Positions 22,287-33,012 of a stretch of DNA of 64,000 nucleotides are shown in pieces. Each line of letters begins with the position of its first letter. Position 1 is the stretch's first letter. The stretch comes from Cryptomeria japonica (lineage: Eukaryota; Streptophyta; Pinopsida; Cupressales; Cupressaceae): the NCBI RefSeq assembly GCF_030272615.1, contig NC_081413.1, positions 18,920,285-18,984,284 of the forward strand, written 5' to 3'. The notes under the pieces are model-generated. The model was not told the DNA's origin. It saw nothing but the letters and a program-made list of their open reading frames with translations, and did no database searches. The position numbers and the translations under genes were made by a program.

Positions 22287-23378
22287 ATTTTTACTGATCC
22301 ATTACCTTCTCATACCTCTAATGCGATTGAGACTAATGATTCCTCTTTTTCATCTGATGGTCTTGTGTCTATGGCTCCGAATGTGATTAACTTCGTAGAG
22401 CAGCAAGAAAACCCTAAAGAACCTTCCATCACATTTGATTCCAGTGAAACTATTAGGGCACCTGATGGTCCTTTATACATAGTTGCAAAAGTCAAGAATA
22501 CACCTTGCCGTGGAGTGCTTATTGATCCTTCATGCATGGTTAATATTATTACTGAAGAATTTCTTTTTACTTTGCAATTGAATCAAGTGATCTATGACAA
22601 AACAGATGTGATTGTGAAACTATTTGATGCATTTTCTTCTCCTGCAATTGGTTCTATTACATTGCCTATTGAGGTCTATAACAAATCCCTTGATGTGAAC
22701 TTTGCTATTATTCCATCTTCCGAACAATTTCGGGTGAAGCTTGGCTATCCTTGGCTATCTTCCATGAAAGCTATTGCTTCTCCTATACATAAGTGTTTGA
22801 GATTTCCCCATAATGGTGAAGTTTTTACTGTCAATCATAGCCTCTTTAAACCAGCTGAAAGAACCTCTAGTGTTCCTCTTGATTACTTTTGGCCTAAACA
22901 ATTCCAATCTCTTCCTCCACGAAGTGATCATCTTTTCAAATCTTATCTAAAATGGAAGACAGATATGATCCTATCTTTAAGTGAAACTAGAACACCTAAA
23001 CTTGACATTCCTATCATTCTTGAGAAGGAAGTTCTTCCTTTGAAAGATAAAACTAATGTCTTTCCTCAAGAAGATTCCCAACCCATCCCTATGGATGTGA
23101 CTATGTCTATGCCTAATAAACCTTCTAAGAGTAGACCTATACCTCCTCGTCATGATGGACTGGGTCTCCTTCCTAAAACAAATATTCCTCCCTTATATGG
23201 AGCAGTTCCTCCTCCTTCCTTTTATAGAGAGAAGAGACCTTCTTCTTCTCCTATTATCCAGCCTAAGAGACCACAACCTAAGCACCCAAGTGATAGGGAT
23301 GAGAACATTCCTCCTCCTCAATCGTCTTCACTTCCTACTAAGACTAGACGAAATCATTCTGCACGTGAACGCCGATGA
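22287..23378 (+). CDS. protease-like and Pro-rich segment, El-D body 2
   Basis: In frame with gag after the TAG; the first ATG is at 22371. The segment C-R-G-V-L-I-D-P-S-C-M-V-N-I-I-T lies where a retropepsin is expected, but D-P-S replaces D-S/T-G, so it is probably a dead or structural protease fold. A Pro-rich basic tail follows (R-P-I-P-P-R, K-R-P-Q-P-K-H-P), ending R-R at the TGA at 23376. Expression would need stop readthrough from gag or internal initiation; neither can be shown from sequence alone. Confidence 0.6.
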   Translation: MFTDPLPSHTSNAIETNDSSFSSDGLVSMAPNVINFVEQQENPKEPSITFDSSETIRAPDGPLYIVAKVKNTPCRGVLIDPSCMVNIITEEFLFTLQLNQVIYDKTDVIVKLFDAFSSPAIGSITLPIEVYNKSLDVNFAIIPSSEQFRVKLGYPWLSSMKAIASPIHKCLRFPHNGEVFTVNHSLFKPAERTSSVPLDYFWPKQFQSLPPRSDHLFKSYLKWKTDMILSLSETRTPKLDIPIILEKEVLPLKDKTNVFPQEDSQPIPMDVTMSMPNKPSKSRPIPPRHDGLGLLPKTNIPPLYGAVPPPSFYREKRPSSSPIIQPKRPQPKHPSDRDENIPPPQSSSLPTKTRRNHSARERR

Positions 23379-23825
23379 AAGCGTCATCTTAGAGCTCAAG
23401 CAGCTGCTTCTCAAACTTTGAAATCTCCAAAAACACCTTCAACAAGCATTATTCCATTTTCTCCTCAGCCGGACATTGAGCCTAAATCTCCTAAACATAA
23501 GATGCATGATGGTCTTGATCCTGTGCGAGTTAAAGATCCTATTTTTATAAATCTTGATGATGATATAGATGAAAATGTTATTCCTCTTGCTTCTGATAGT
23601 GAATATGAACTTGTTGATATTGATAACCATTTATCTAATGAATTTTCTAAAGCACTTATCCTAGCTCCTAGATAAGAACAACGTGGCTCGGAACATGAAC
23701 ATAGCCCTTGTTTGGATCTTGTGATAGCTCCATCTGCTATGTTGGATGTTCCTCCTCTAGCGTGTTCCCTACCTTCCCGAAACATTGATCAGCAAGATCG
23801 CGAGGTAGATGACGTGCTAGACTAG
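23379..23825 (+). pseudogene. acidic tail of El-D body 2
   Basis: The same frame continues after the shared TGA: Lys/Ser/Pro then Asp/Glu-rich (I-N-L-D-D-D-I-D-E-N). A TAA at 23673 (CAA in body 1) stops it early; the ancestral end is TAG 23823-23825. No known domain. Confidence 0.5.
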
Positions 23826-24552
23826 TTACATTAGCATAGCAGATTCTCTCCTCCTCTCTTGTGTTACTTCTTCTATATGTTATTCTCATTCTTCTATTTG
23901 TTGTCCTTAGTGTTGTCTACTTAAGGACGATGCAAAGCATTGAGATCTCTCGATCTCTCTCATGTTGACTCAAAAGACACATGTGTTCCCTTCTTCTAGG
24001 TGACCTTCCTTGATTGGGGAATGAAGAACAATTATGCATACATACATATGATATATATACATGACTTATCATTCAGCATACTGACCCCAAGGAAAACGAA
24101 GTCACCTTGTGCTTTGTGTTTTGTGTCTATTATCCTTGGGCTTATCTCACACTTGGGGACTAAATCCTTGCGAGAACGTGCTCCTTTCCTTTCTCATTCT
24201 TATATGTATCACTACCTTAAAGCAATCACCCCCGGTGAGGCGTGTGCGATCGCTTTAACGTAGGGGGGCATACATCCCGTTCATATCTTTTCAAGATACT
24301 TGAGAATTTCTTGGCAAATTTAACCTTGCCTTGAGAATTTTTGATATCTTTCTTGCATGACTCATAGTGAGGGAACCTTACTACTGACAGTCATGGTTCT
24401 CCCTCGTGATCTTCCCTTTTACTTTGTCAATCGAAGTCGTAAGATCCTTAGTCCACTAGGGGCTTGGTGTGTCTTGCCTCCTTGACGTGGTGAAAGTCTT
24501 TCAATTTTGTTTCCTTGTACTTTACCGGAAGTATGAGCATACATACTCCCGC
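23826..24552 (+). other. 3' non-coding part of El-D body 2
   Basis: Parallel to 17265-17992 with few changes. No gene seen. Confidence 0.7.
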
Positions 24553-24568
24553 TAAAGTGGGGGCTAAA

Positions 24569-25817
24569 TGTAGCGTCCTAAAATTGTGACACTTGCAATT
24601 TCGACTGTATTTCGGTCTTCACGATGGCGACGCAACATGCAACCTGAATGGAGACCCTGAAACCTGATTATGACACTGAAAACTGCATTTTCTTGTACCC
24701 TGGCCTGAACCTCCTTTGCACCCTGCTGTCCTGGGAGGTGGTACTAGAGCGTCTAGCGCCCTGGTCCTTCAGGACCAAGGCGCCTAGCGCCCTGGTCCCC
24801 AGGACCATGGCGCCCAGCGCCCTGGTCCCTGGGTCCTATTTTGGGCCCAGTCTCCTAAGGGGTCTCGGGTCTTTTTGTTTGCAATTTGGAAATTATCATT
24901 TCCTGGTCGGCCTAAGGTCGGGACAATCAGTCTATCAGCCCTAAATGACAAGTATATAAACTACATTTTCCTCTTTCATTCGACATGATGGAAAAGGTGT
25001 GGAAACTATACTCAAGCATTCAAGCATTCAAGCATTCCTTCAAGCAATTGATCATTTCAAGTCTCCATTCAAGGATAAGTGTTGCATTCAAGACAAGGAT
25101 TCAACCATTGAAGAGGAGATCACATACTACTACAACATACAACATACAACATCTAAACCTTCGCACATAAGGATACAAACATCCTTAGAACAAGGTATTA
25201 GTACTTGTTTTACAGTCATTTACATTTACAGCTCTTGCTCATTTCTTGGTTAATTCCAAAACCGGGGTTTGACCTAAAGGAAAACCCCTAATCCCTAACC
25301 CCCCAATCATCTTCACTTTTCTGTGTGTAGGTTGCAGGTACGCGGCTGAAATTGAAGATCTGGAATCCTTGTGTAGAGACGAATAGATCCCCCTTCGTTT
25401 CGCGGATTTTTCGGAGGACCGTGGCGTCGGGCGCCATCGTCCCGACAACTTTTGCTCAAATTTGTAGGATAGCGCCGTATCGACATTTTACTGCTAATTC
25501 CAGGTCCGCAGCTTCATACTGTATCCCTATCTCAGTTTATAAGTGAATATTTCTCACTTTCTATGCATTCCTAGCTTAATTCCTCTATGCACATTCTTTA
25601 CAAAAGAGGGTAGCCTTGCTGTCTTAACCCTTGAAACTCATTTAGCATCCAATCTTGCATTGCATGGGATTGGATCTTGTAGGTTTCAACCCCTCTTTTG
25701 AATGTAAAGTCTCTCCCCTAAGTGAAAACCATCAACCCTAGTGAATCTCCCTTCTCTCTCCTTGGAGTTGGAAGAGGGGAGAGCAACTAGGGTTCGATCA
25801 CGATTTTCCGCTTTACA
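24569..25817 (+). repeat. LTR3 of El-D (1249 bp)
   Basis: TGTAGCGTCC...CCGCTTTACA, then the TSD GTTAT. TATA box TATATAAA at 24953-24960. Three hairpin modules at 24741-24767, 24772-24798 and 24802-24828 make it 30 bp longer than LTR2. The first module is the most decayed (GTACTA for GGACCA). Confidence 0.96.
24741..24828 (+). repeat. three tandem hairpin modules in LTR3
   Basis: 27-nt units at spacings of 31 and 30 bp. Units two and three pair GGACCA with TGGTCC and (A/T)GGCGCC with AGCGCC. Confidence 0.88.
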
Positions 25818-25822
25818 GTTAT

Positions 25823-26009
25823 CAACAAGACCTAATTCGAAAGCAAGAAAAATGAGGAATGCAGAAGAAGGACTTGATGCTCACAAATGATAAAGACCAA
25901 GTGCGCAGCATAGAAGAAATTTTAATGTGACACAAGAACCCTAAAATAAGAGAATGCGCAAATGTTAAAGTATGACTCCACAAGCGTTGACCACTTTTAG
26001 ATGTCTACA
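25823..26009 (-). repeat. El-C 3' LTR, second part
   Basis: Resumes the LTR after El-D and ends GATGTCTACA, the reverse of TGTAGACATC. Together with 10379-11461 it gives about 1270 bp, matching the 1265-bp 5' LTR. Confidence 0.9.
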
Positions 26010-26425
26010 TTTTGCCCCTCTTTGAGACAATGTGATTTTAAGCATTGTTTCAAAGAAGAATAATGAAAATGCCCCAGACAATAACAATGACATATGCATG
26101 CCCCCTCGAGGAATTGGCCAGAAAAATCCAAAAAAGAGGCCAAGTGATCGATAAGAATGCCAGAAGATGATAGGTTCGAACGGATCAAACAGACTGCCAA
26201 GACTGATGGAAGAAATGTTAGTAAGAAGAAATTAGACAAAGGACAGTTAGAGATGAAGGAAAAATTGCTTTCACAAATGCACATAAGTAGGTGAGAACCT
26301 TTATTTATTGTAGCAAAGCAGATGCAGAGCATCATGGCATTGAAGGCCAGAGCTGGAATGCAACCCCTTTTGCAAAAGATAGACACATCACACACAAGGA
26401 ATGAGTGAAGCATCCTAGGGTGCAT
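25997..26425 (-). CDS. hypothetical Cys-rich ORF entering the 3' LTR, El-C (142 codons)
   Basis: ATG-started frame that runs through the polypurine tract and stops in the first codons of the 3' LTR. El-G has the same ORF (59347-59766), shorter by three codons in frame and about 85 percent identical by eye. The protein is rich in Cys, Leu, Phe and Ser with no domain I know. An overlapping frame (26332-26574) is also open in both copies, so chance openness of conserved nucleotides is a real alternative. Confidence 0.35.
   Translation of the reverse strand: MHPRMLHSFLVCDVSIFCKRGCIPALAFNAMMLCICFATINKGSHLLMCICESNFSFISNCPLSNFFLLTFLPSVLAVCLIRSNLSSSGILIDHLASFLDFSGQFLEGACICHCYCLGHFHYSSLKQCLKSHCLKEGQNVDI
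26010..26023 (-). other. polypurine tract of El-C
   Basis: On the - strand AAAGAGGGGCAAAA directly before TGTAGACATC; identical to the tract of El-G at 59740-59753. Confidence 0.8.
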
Positions 26426-28298
26426 ACATCAAGGGTCGAGGTATGTGCAGCATTCACAAAGTGAACGTACTTATCACAGACACCCAATGATATAGTTGCC
26501 CCAATTTGCGACAAACATTCCACAAACAACAAACACAACAAAAAAGGAAAGGGACCATGAACCATCCTGGTCACTCTAAATCACTCAGTGACATCCTTGA
26601 GCAACATAGGAACATGATCGAAGCCAAAGATAAATCAGTAAAAAGATAAGACACACAAATTCAACCAAGTCAAACAAATAGTTTGATCATCATTGTCAAA
26701 AGTGGAAAACAAGAATGATCATGCTGTCTGGTTTCAGGGAATGCGGTACCCCGTCGAAGACAAGACACGGTCTGGTTTCGAGTATACCACACCCTGTATA
26801 AGACCCATGATAATGTTGACAAGGACCAATGGTAATTTTGATGCTATTTGGATTGATGTGACAACTGTAATCAGGTTGAATGCTTGTTTGGTCAAACAGT
26901 TCATTTGTTAATGCATGATTTCATTAAAGCACAATGTTTGATTGATTGTCATTGGATGTATGCTCAGCGATCTGTCTATGCACAAAGGGGGCCATTTATT
27001 GACAAAATGCAAAATGCCAAATAAATTGTTGTTAGATTTTGATGTTTTTCACTTTGTAGGAATTTCGAGTTTTTTACAATTTTTTTGTTCATTTTTTTAG
27101 GACTTTATTTGACTTTTTAGGGATTTTTTTCAAGACATTATTTGATTTTTAGGGATTTTTTTCAGGACATTATATGATTTTTTTGGATTTTTTCAAGACA
27201 TTATTTGATTTTTAGGGATTTTTTCAAGACATTATTTGATTGATAGGGATTTTTTAGGACATTATATGATTTTTAGGGATTTTTTTCAGGACATTATTTG
27301 ACTTTTAGGGATTTTTTTGGGACATTATATGATTTTTAGGGATTTTTTAGGACATTTTTCAATTTTTATGATTTTACCCCCAATGTCTAGCAAGGCAAGG
27401 AATATGATAGGTGAATAAATAGGCTTGCTGAAATGGTGGTGGATAGAGGGAAGACAAAGGCCTTTTATCATGGAGACAATATGGATGCAATTTTCAACGG
27501 CTATTGTGTGATGGGACAAGAGACTGGATATGACAATGTAAAGCAGGAACATGGCATGAGGGACATGTCAAGAGGTTTTTGAAACTATGTTTAAATTTTG
27601 CATCCTTATGTCAAATCAAGATCAAGGAATGAAAAAGAGTGTATGGATAGTGATAAGATATGGATAGGATAAGAAAGACCAAGAATGGATAAGGGACATG
27701 GACTGAAGGTCAGGGTAGGATACGGGATAGTGGCAGAAAGTTGCAATAAGACAGGGAATATGGATGAAAGGTTATAATAAGCAAATGGATAAATACCAAA
27801 AGCTATGATAGACTAAAAGCTGCAAACAAGATGCATGATGCTCATGATGATCCTTAGCCTTGTCAAGATCAAAGGTGGAAAAGGGGATATGAGGGGTAAT
27901 GACAGGGGTATGATAGGATAATGAAGGGCAATAGGATATGAAGGAGGAAATCTTCCCCCAAGAGTGGTGTGCAAGAAGTTCATGGATTGCACATGATGCC
28001 TGTTTGCCAGGTTTTCATCACGATACTTGCCCAAGGCGCCTATTTCCCAGGTTTTCACCAGTGGACGAATTATTTTTTCTTTACTTTTTTATTTCTTTTT
28101 TTTTTGTATTTTGACATTTTCAATAGAAGATGGACACATGATAGGGGATGGAAGAAGGACTCAAACATCTTTTTTTTTTTTTTTTGTTTAGGATAGTAGC
28201 CTTAAAAAAAATAAAAATGGACCATGACTTTTAAAAGTATGCTCAAAGACATTGGTAGGATAAGGACATGGAAAAAGAGATGAAATTAAGGAAAGGAT
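26426..28298 (-). other. 3' non-coding part of El-C with simple repeats
   Basis: No convincing gene. It contains the approximately 30-bp T-rich tandem repeats at about 27090-27365, several poly-T runs (near 28085 and 28170), and a short frame (27325-27552, - strand) that El-G also keeps (58240-58446). It corresponds to 57425-59346 of El-G in reverse. Confidence 0.6.
27090..27365 (-). repeat. approximately 30-bp tandem repeats near the El-C 3' end
   Basis: About nine units of the type TTTTTAGGGATTTTTTT then CAGGACATTATTTGA on the + strand, with length variation in the T runs. El-G has the reverse complement at 58426-58670. No spacers, so not a CRISPR array. Confidence 0.85.
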
Positions 28299-30302
28299 TT
28301 ATGTAAAGGATTGGATCAAAGGGATCGAAGGATGAAAAATATGCATTGGATAATGAATAGGGTATTGGAAGAATTGGGCTTGATTGGATGGAAATGAAGG
28401 CAAGATCAACATTGGATCACACCTTGATGGGTGGTGGATTGATGGAGGAAAAATGGATCTCAGATTGTGAGATTTGGATGGAGGAATAGCTTGGGATTTT
28501 GGGACATAAGGGCCCAAAATGGATGAAGAAGGTGATGGAGGAACAAATTTGAGAGGGTTGGATGGAGGAATAGCAGCTTTGGATGCCAATTTGGATGTTT
28601 CTTTAGGCTTTTGTGCTTCAAGGAGCCGCTTAGGGATCTGCATGGTTTTGGATTTTTCATGCTTTTATTGTTCTTTGGTGTGCATTGCTTGCATAAGGGA
28701 TTTAGGAACCCATATATATTTTGACTTTGCTTTATTTTTCTCAGTGGACCCTTGTGGCCTTTTGGATATTTCTTTTTCTTTATACATCAATTTGTTCTTT
28801 GTTTTGACATGTCAATTATATTGGACATGTGGATTTCCAAACTTATGACTTTTATACTTGACATCCAAATTGCTTGGAGGGGGAAAGGAATGCATGGATG
28901 GATATGAATGAAATGGAGTTCTTTTGGACAGATGAAATTTACTCAAGGATGTATGTCTTTGCTAACCTTGCATAAAGGATGAAGGGATATAAGGACCTAA
29001 GATGGATGGAAAGTATGATGGGGAAGGTGTATGTTTTGATTTTGATGGAGGGATACCAACGTCTTGAGAGTGAGTTGTGTAGAAATGACCCTTAACATTT
29101 TCTTTCATATTGAGGAGTTCTTTCCTATGAAGGTCTACCCCTTGGCCTTTATGAATATCTAGACTTGTAGGATACTCTTTTCTTTTAGAGTAAGAAGATG
29201 AAAGTCCATTATGAGGTGGATATGATATGAGAGAAATAATGAGATCTTGAAGTGGATCAGATTGCACCAAAGTGGAAGAACCCATTATGCATGTCAAGGG
29301 TTCATGAACATCTTGCACTGACACATTAGAATCATGAAGGGGATTAGGATCATGAGGGGGACTAGGATTATGTAGTGGACATGGTTCAATGATAGGCTCT
29401 TCAAGAAATGGAGTGGGAGACATAATGGGATCATCAAAAGAAAAGCGATCTTGGAGTGTATATGGAGCTTTAAGACAAGGAGATGGAGGAACAAAAGGAT
29501 CTTGTGGAGGATTTAAAGGAATAATTTGATCTTGACAAGGAGGAAGATCATTGGAATCCTCTTTAAAGGTGATTTGCTCTGGACTTTTAATGGGATCATC
29601 AGAAAGGATGGAAGGGATATCTTGATCTTTCTTAGGAAGTGGAATGCCAATGGGATTTGAAAGGACATTGTGTTCTTGGATAGAATGGACAGGAATAAGT
29701 GAATCATTGTGAGTGTCTAGGAACATGGGGTCCTGGTCAACAATTGGATGGGATGATAAGGTTTCAGGATCTTGATCTTGATTTTCTTTAGGACTCATTT
29801 CTTCATGCTCTAAATTATCCTCTTGACATGAGGTTGGACTTTGGATATGCATGGAGGATTCAGACAAGGAATCAATGTTTTGGCATGAAGGAAATGCAAT
29901 TTGAACATTTGTGATGGATTTTAGCAAGGAATCAATGCTTGAACATGAGGAAGAAGGACTTAGAATGGGGTCCTCTAAAATAGGTAATGGCAATAAAGTG
30001 CATGGTGGCATTGGGTCTTGTATTTCTAAAACATGACAAGGATGTGCATCATGAATTGGATTATCTTGGCAATCAATTATGGATAGCCCTTGGGTAATTT
30101 CATCCTTGGGTGTATTGTTTGATGAGGACAATATGGAAGGTTCTTGTGAAACTTCTAAAGGTGTAGGGATAGATGCCATTGGAGAGTCAATTTGTTTGTG
30201 GGGGGATGAGGCATTGCTAGACTTAATTGTATTATCTTGATCTTCCTCAAAGAACTCACTTGGTAGTTTCCTTAATATCCTTGCAATAAGGCCACCTTTC
30301 TT
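28299..30302 (-). pseudogene. ORF2 of El-C: Ser/Pro-rich protein of unknown function
   Basis: In the frame of ORF1 after a TGA at 30303-30305. It opens with K-K-G-G-L-I-A-R-I-L-R-K-L-P-S-E-F-F, then becomes Ser/Pro/Asp/Gln-rich with repeated phrases such as S-P-S, P-L-H-D-P and I-L-G-P-Y-(I/V)-P (twice), ending P-L-I-Q-S-F-T. The longest open stretch is 28962-30179 (405 codons). The region 28644-28961 is broken; the last part is 28299-28643. El-G has the same protein in the same frame. I recognise no domain; it is not RT, integrase or a standard gag. Confidence 0.6.
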
Positions 30303-31025
30303 TCAAGGTTTGGACATAGTTGTATCTGGAATTTGAACTTGTTTGGAAAGGAGTTGGTTCTGGTCTGATGTCATGTTTTGATTTTGAACTAGATGTTGAT
30401 AAAATTGGTTTGACATGTTCAAAATTTGCCTTGGTGAATGTTGCAAGTTTTGTTTTTGAATTTGTGATTGTAGTTGTTGATACTGAGTTGTCCATTGAGT
30501 TTGTTGTTGATACTTGATAGTCGGTTGGACATATTGTTGAAATTGGACCATTGGTTGTGTCTATTGCATATGTTGTTGATTCAAGATTTGATTGAATGAA
30601 ATTTGACGAAATGAATTTTGATTTGGGACTTGATTGAAATTTGTGCTTGTTTTTTGAAATTGTTTCATCATCTCTATTTGAGAGATGAGAGCTGGTATGT
30701 ATGATCATTCGATAAGAGGTTTTACATCAATTGGCTCAAATTTTGGGTTTGGACCTTGAAATTTTTTAAATGTTTTGGACATTTGGGATCTAATCTTCTC
30801 ACTATTTTTCACTTTTTGTTCCAAGATCTCTTTTTCTCGAACTAGTTTTTCCTCTAGTTTTTGTATTTGGAGCCCTGCTTCATCATAAAAAGTTTGACCG
30901 ATATTGCCTTGTTGTTGGGTTGGATATAATTGTGATTGCCTTGGATTAAAATTCGATTGCATTGTCGGTTGATACGTCAAACTTTGTTGCATCATTGGTG
31001 CTTGGAACCTTGTTTCAATAGACAT
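30303..31025 (-). pseudogene. ORF1 of El-C: coiled-coil and Gln-rich protein
   Basis: ATG at 31025 aligns with ATG 54557 of El-G (D-M-S-I-E-T versus D-M-F-V-E-M). A heptad-like coiled coil, I-Q-K-L-E-E-K-L then E-I-L-E-Q-K-V-K, is at about residues 45-70, followed by F-K-K-F, I-E/F-E-P-I-D-V and a long Gln/Thr/Pro region with Q-P-M-V-Q-F-Q-Q. Stops at 30705 and about 30552 disable this copy. The final TGA (30303-30305) is also present in El-G. It holds the gag position in the element, so a structural role is plausible but not shown. Confidence 0.6.
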
Positions 31026-31037
31026 GTCACTATGCAA

Positions 31038-32143
31038 TGTTTTTGGGATTTTTGATTTTAAAAGGATGATGTATGATATGCAACTAAATGCAACCTAAAT
31101 AAATGAAAATGCAATCTATGGCAAGAATGCAACCTATATTTTTGTTTTTTTTCTAGATTTGGACAAACTTTTTGGAATGCAAACCTAAAGACTCAGCCTT
31201 GGGAAGTTGAAATGAAGCCAAGACCTTAAAGGACAAAGGACCAAATGACAATAGGACAAATTGACAATGTCTCACCTATATGCTTGGATACTAAGCTAGG
31301 TTTGACAAAATGATATTAATGAAAGTACAAATTTTTTAGACAAGGTCAAGACTCCCTAACAACAACTTAGGGTATCATCCAAAGTTTTGATTTTTCAAGT
31401 TTGACAAACCAAATTTTTGAGACTAAATGCAAGAAGGCAATGATTATGACAATGACTTAGGATATGACATGAAAATGATCTAAGGATATGATATGACAAA
31501 ATGAAGCTAGGACAAGATGACAATACAATGATAAGGATATGCGAAGACCAATGACTTTGAATATGCAAAATGCAACCTAGGCAAGACCTAATTTTAGCAT
31601 GACAAGGATAATGCACGAATGCCACCTAAATGGAAATCTATCTTGGATATGACAATGAAATGCAAACTTAGGGAAATGATTTTGAACCTAAGTGAAAAAT
31701 GAGGACGCTTCCAATGAAAAGGACTACAATGAAGGGAGATGACAATATGTCCTAGGACCTAAGTTGGACTATGCAAAACCTAGCCTAAAGTGACATGAAT
31801 TTTGAAACAAAGATATTCAATGTTTTGACAAGCCATGTTCAAATGTTGGATGAATACTTGGACAAATTTGGACTTTTGTTTGAATTTTTTTTTGAATTGA
31901 AGGTTGTTGATTTTGAAAACCCAAGTTGATTATGAGCACTTTTGAAAGTTTGTTTTTTATTTAACTTTTGACTTTGACTCAAGACAATCAAGCAAATTCA
32001 CAACAAATCCTATGGCTGGCAAGGGCAATATTTATTGAATCCTCTAACCATAAAATGCAACACTTAGCCAGATAGCTAGATGCTTGGTAGCACTGGCTCC
32101 CCCTTACAGTGCACTCACTTCTTGGGCATACCAAGCTTCGAGT
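31038..32143 (-). other. leader part of El-C, no gene seen
   Basis: Equivalent to about 53480-54540 of El-G. It has many ATGACAA/GACAAT-type short words, likely low complexity. No consistent reading frame is shared with El-G. Confidence 0.55.
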
Positions 32144-32371
32144 TCAAGGGGCATCACTTCCCAAGAACTTGCTATCTCTAACTAAGGAGTACATGAGAGG
32201 TGTCTTTGGCATGCACGTATCATAATGCCTGAGCCAATAGATAGAAGGATTTTGGCATCTAAAAACAAGAGATTCTAATAAGGGCATCTGTTCAGGTGGG
32301 TATTGATTCAGCAAATAAATCATCGCAATACCATTCCAGCACCCATTGTCTACAACTTTTGTTGCATCCAC
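32144..32371 (-). other. conserved leader segment of El-C, 75 open codons
   Basis: The frame V/M-D-A-T-K-V-V-D-N-G...S-L-V-R-D-S-K-F-L-G-S-D-A-P is open here but begins at GTG. El-G (53232-53459) has ATG but a TAA inside. The last 23 codons are identical in the two copies. It may be a former small ORF or a conserved RNA element such as a packaging signal. Confidence 0.35.
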
Positions 32372-32789
32372 GGTTATTTAGAGTGGTTCGGAAGAGCTTG
32401 GCTTTAGCTCGTCACCACTTTGGGTCATTCCCTCTCACCAATGCTTGTGCGAAGTGCTAGGCAAATCAGGAGGCAGGCCCACTTCTAAGGGTTAAAACAT
32501 GCAAACAAATTAAAAACAGACAAAGCATGCATGGTGTTCATTAACCTTTAAGAAATGAAATGTGCAACTACTTTAAAAATCACAAGCAAGATGTTTTAAT
32601 GAGAGCCTTTCACTACGTCCTACATAATATTCGTTGGTAGTTTCATTTTTAGTCTTCGTCACACGTAACTTCAAGATGCTACACAGAGAATTAGTACCAA
32701 AGAAAAACCAGAATGCAAGAAAGAGAATGAAAATAAACAAACTTGCAAGTAAAAACAATTGATTTTACCTTTGTTTCTGACCTTACATA

Positions 32790-32915
32790 GGTGCAGAACC
32801 CATCAACATAGATGCAAAACCCATCAACACAGGTGTAGAACCCATCTACATAGGCGCAGAACCCATCAACACAGGTGCAGAACCCATCTACGGAGGTGTA
32901 GAAGTGCCTAGAAAG
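32790..32915 (-). repeat. 21-bp leader minisatellite of El-C (about 6 units)
   Basis: On the + strand, units like CAGAACCCATCAACACAGGTG repeat with period 21. In one - strand frame they give the 7-residue repeat V-D-G-F-C-(T/A)-(C/Y). El-G has about 12-13 units of the same repeat. Confidence 0.88.
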
Positions 32916-32992
32916 CTCTGAGTCACCCTGTTTCTTGAGTTTTTCACCTGCAAACAACTCAAAAGCACTCAAAACATGGTTAAGGGGTTATT

Positions 32993-33012
32993 TCATGTCG
33001 GGTTCACCAAAA
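32993..33012 (-). other. primer-binding-like site of El-C
   Basis: On the - strand TTTTGGTGAACCCGACATGA follows the 5' LTR. Same type as El-A, El-D and El-G. Confidence 0.7.

Larger units (their letters stand above)
11462..25817 (+). mobile_element. El-D: tandem three-LTR, two-body gag-only element
   Basis: Order: LTR1 (11462-12649), body 1, LTR2 (18008-19226), body 2, LTR3 (24569-25817). A perfect TSD, GTTAT, lies only at the outer ends (11457-11461 and 25818-25822), and the interrupted target reads through as in the intact El-C LTR near 34087. Bodies of about 5358 and 5342 bp are nearly identical and encode gag plus a protease-like and Pro-rich tail, with no pol. This fits unequal recombination between LTRs of one inserted element; insertion of a ready-made tandem is the alternative. 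Low divergence fits the youngest layer of the nest. Confidence 0.93.

Noticed and set aside
11817-25253. Repeated 61- and 84-codon ORFs in the three El-D LTRs
   Set aside because: They lie in near-identical LTR sequence around the predicted transcript start and show no domain; sharing follows from LTR identity.
28962-31037. A caulimovirus-like or other viral integration
   Set aside because: No RT, movement protein or viral coat motif; LTRs, PBS, PPT and TSDs show an LTR retrotransposon.
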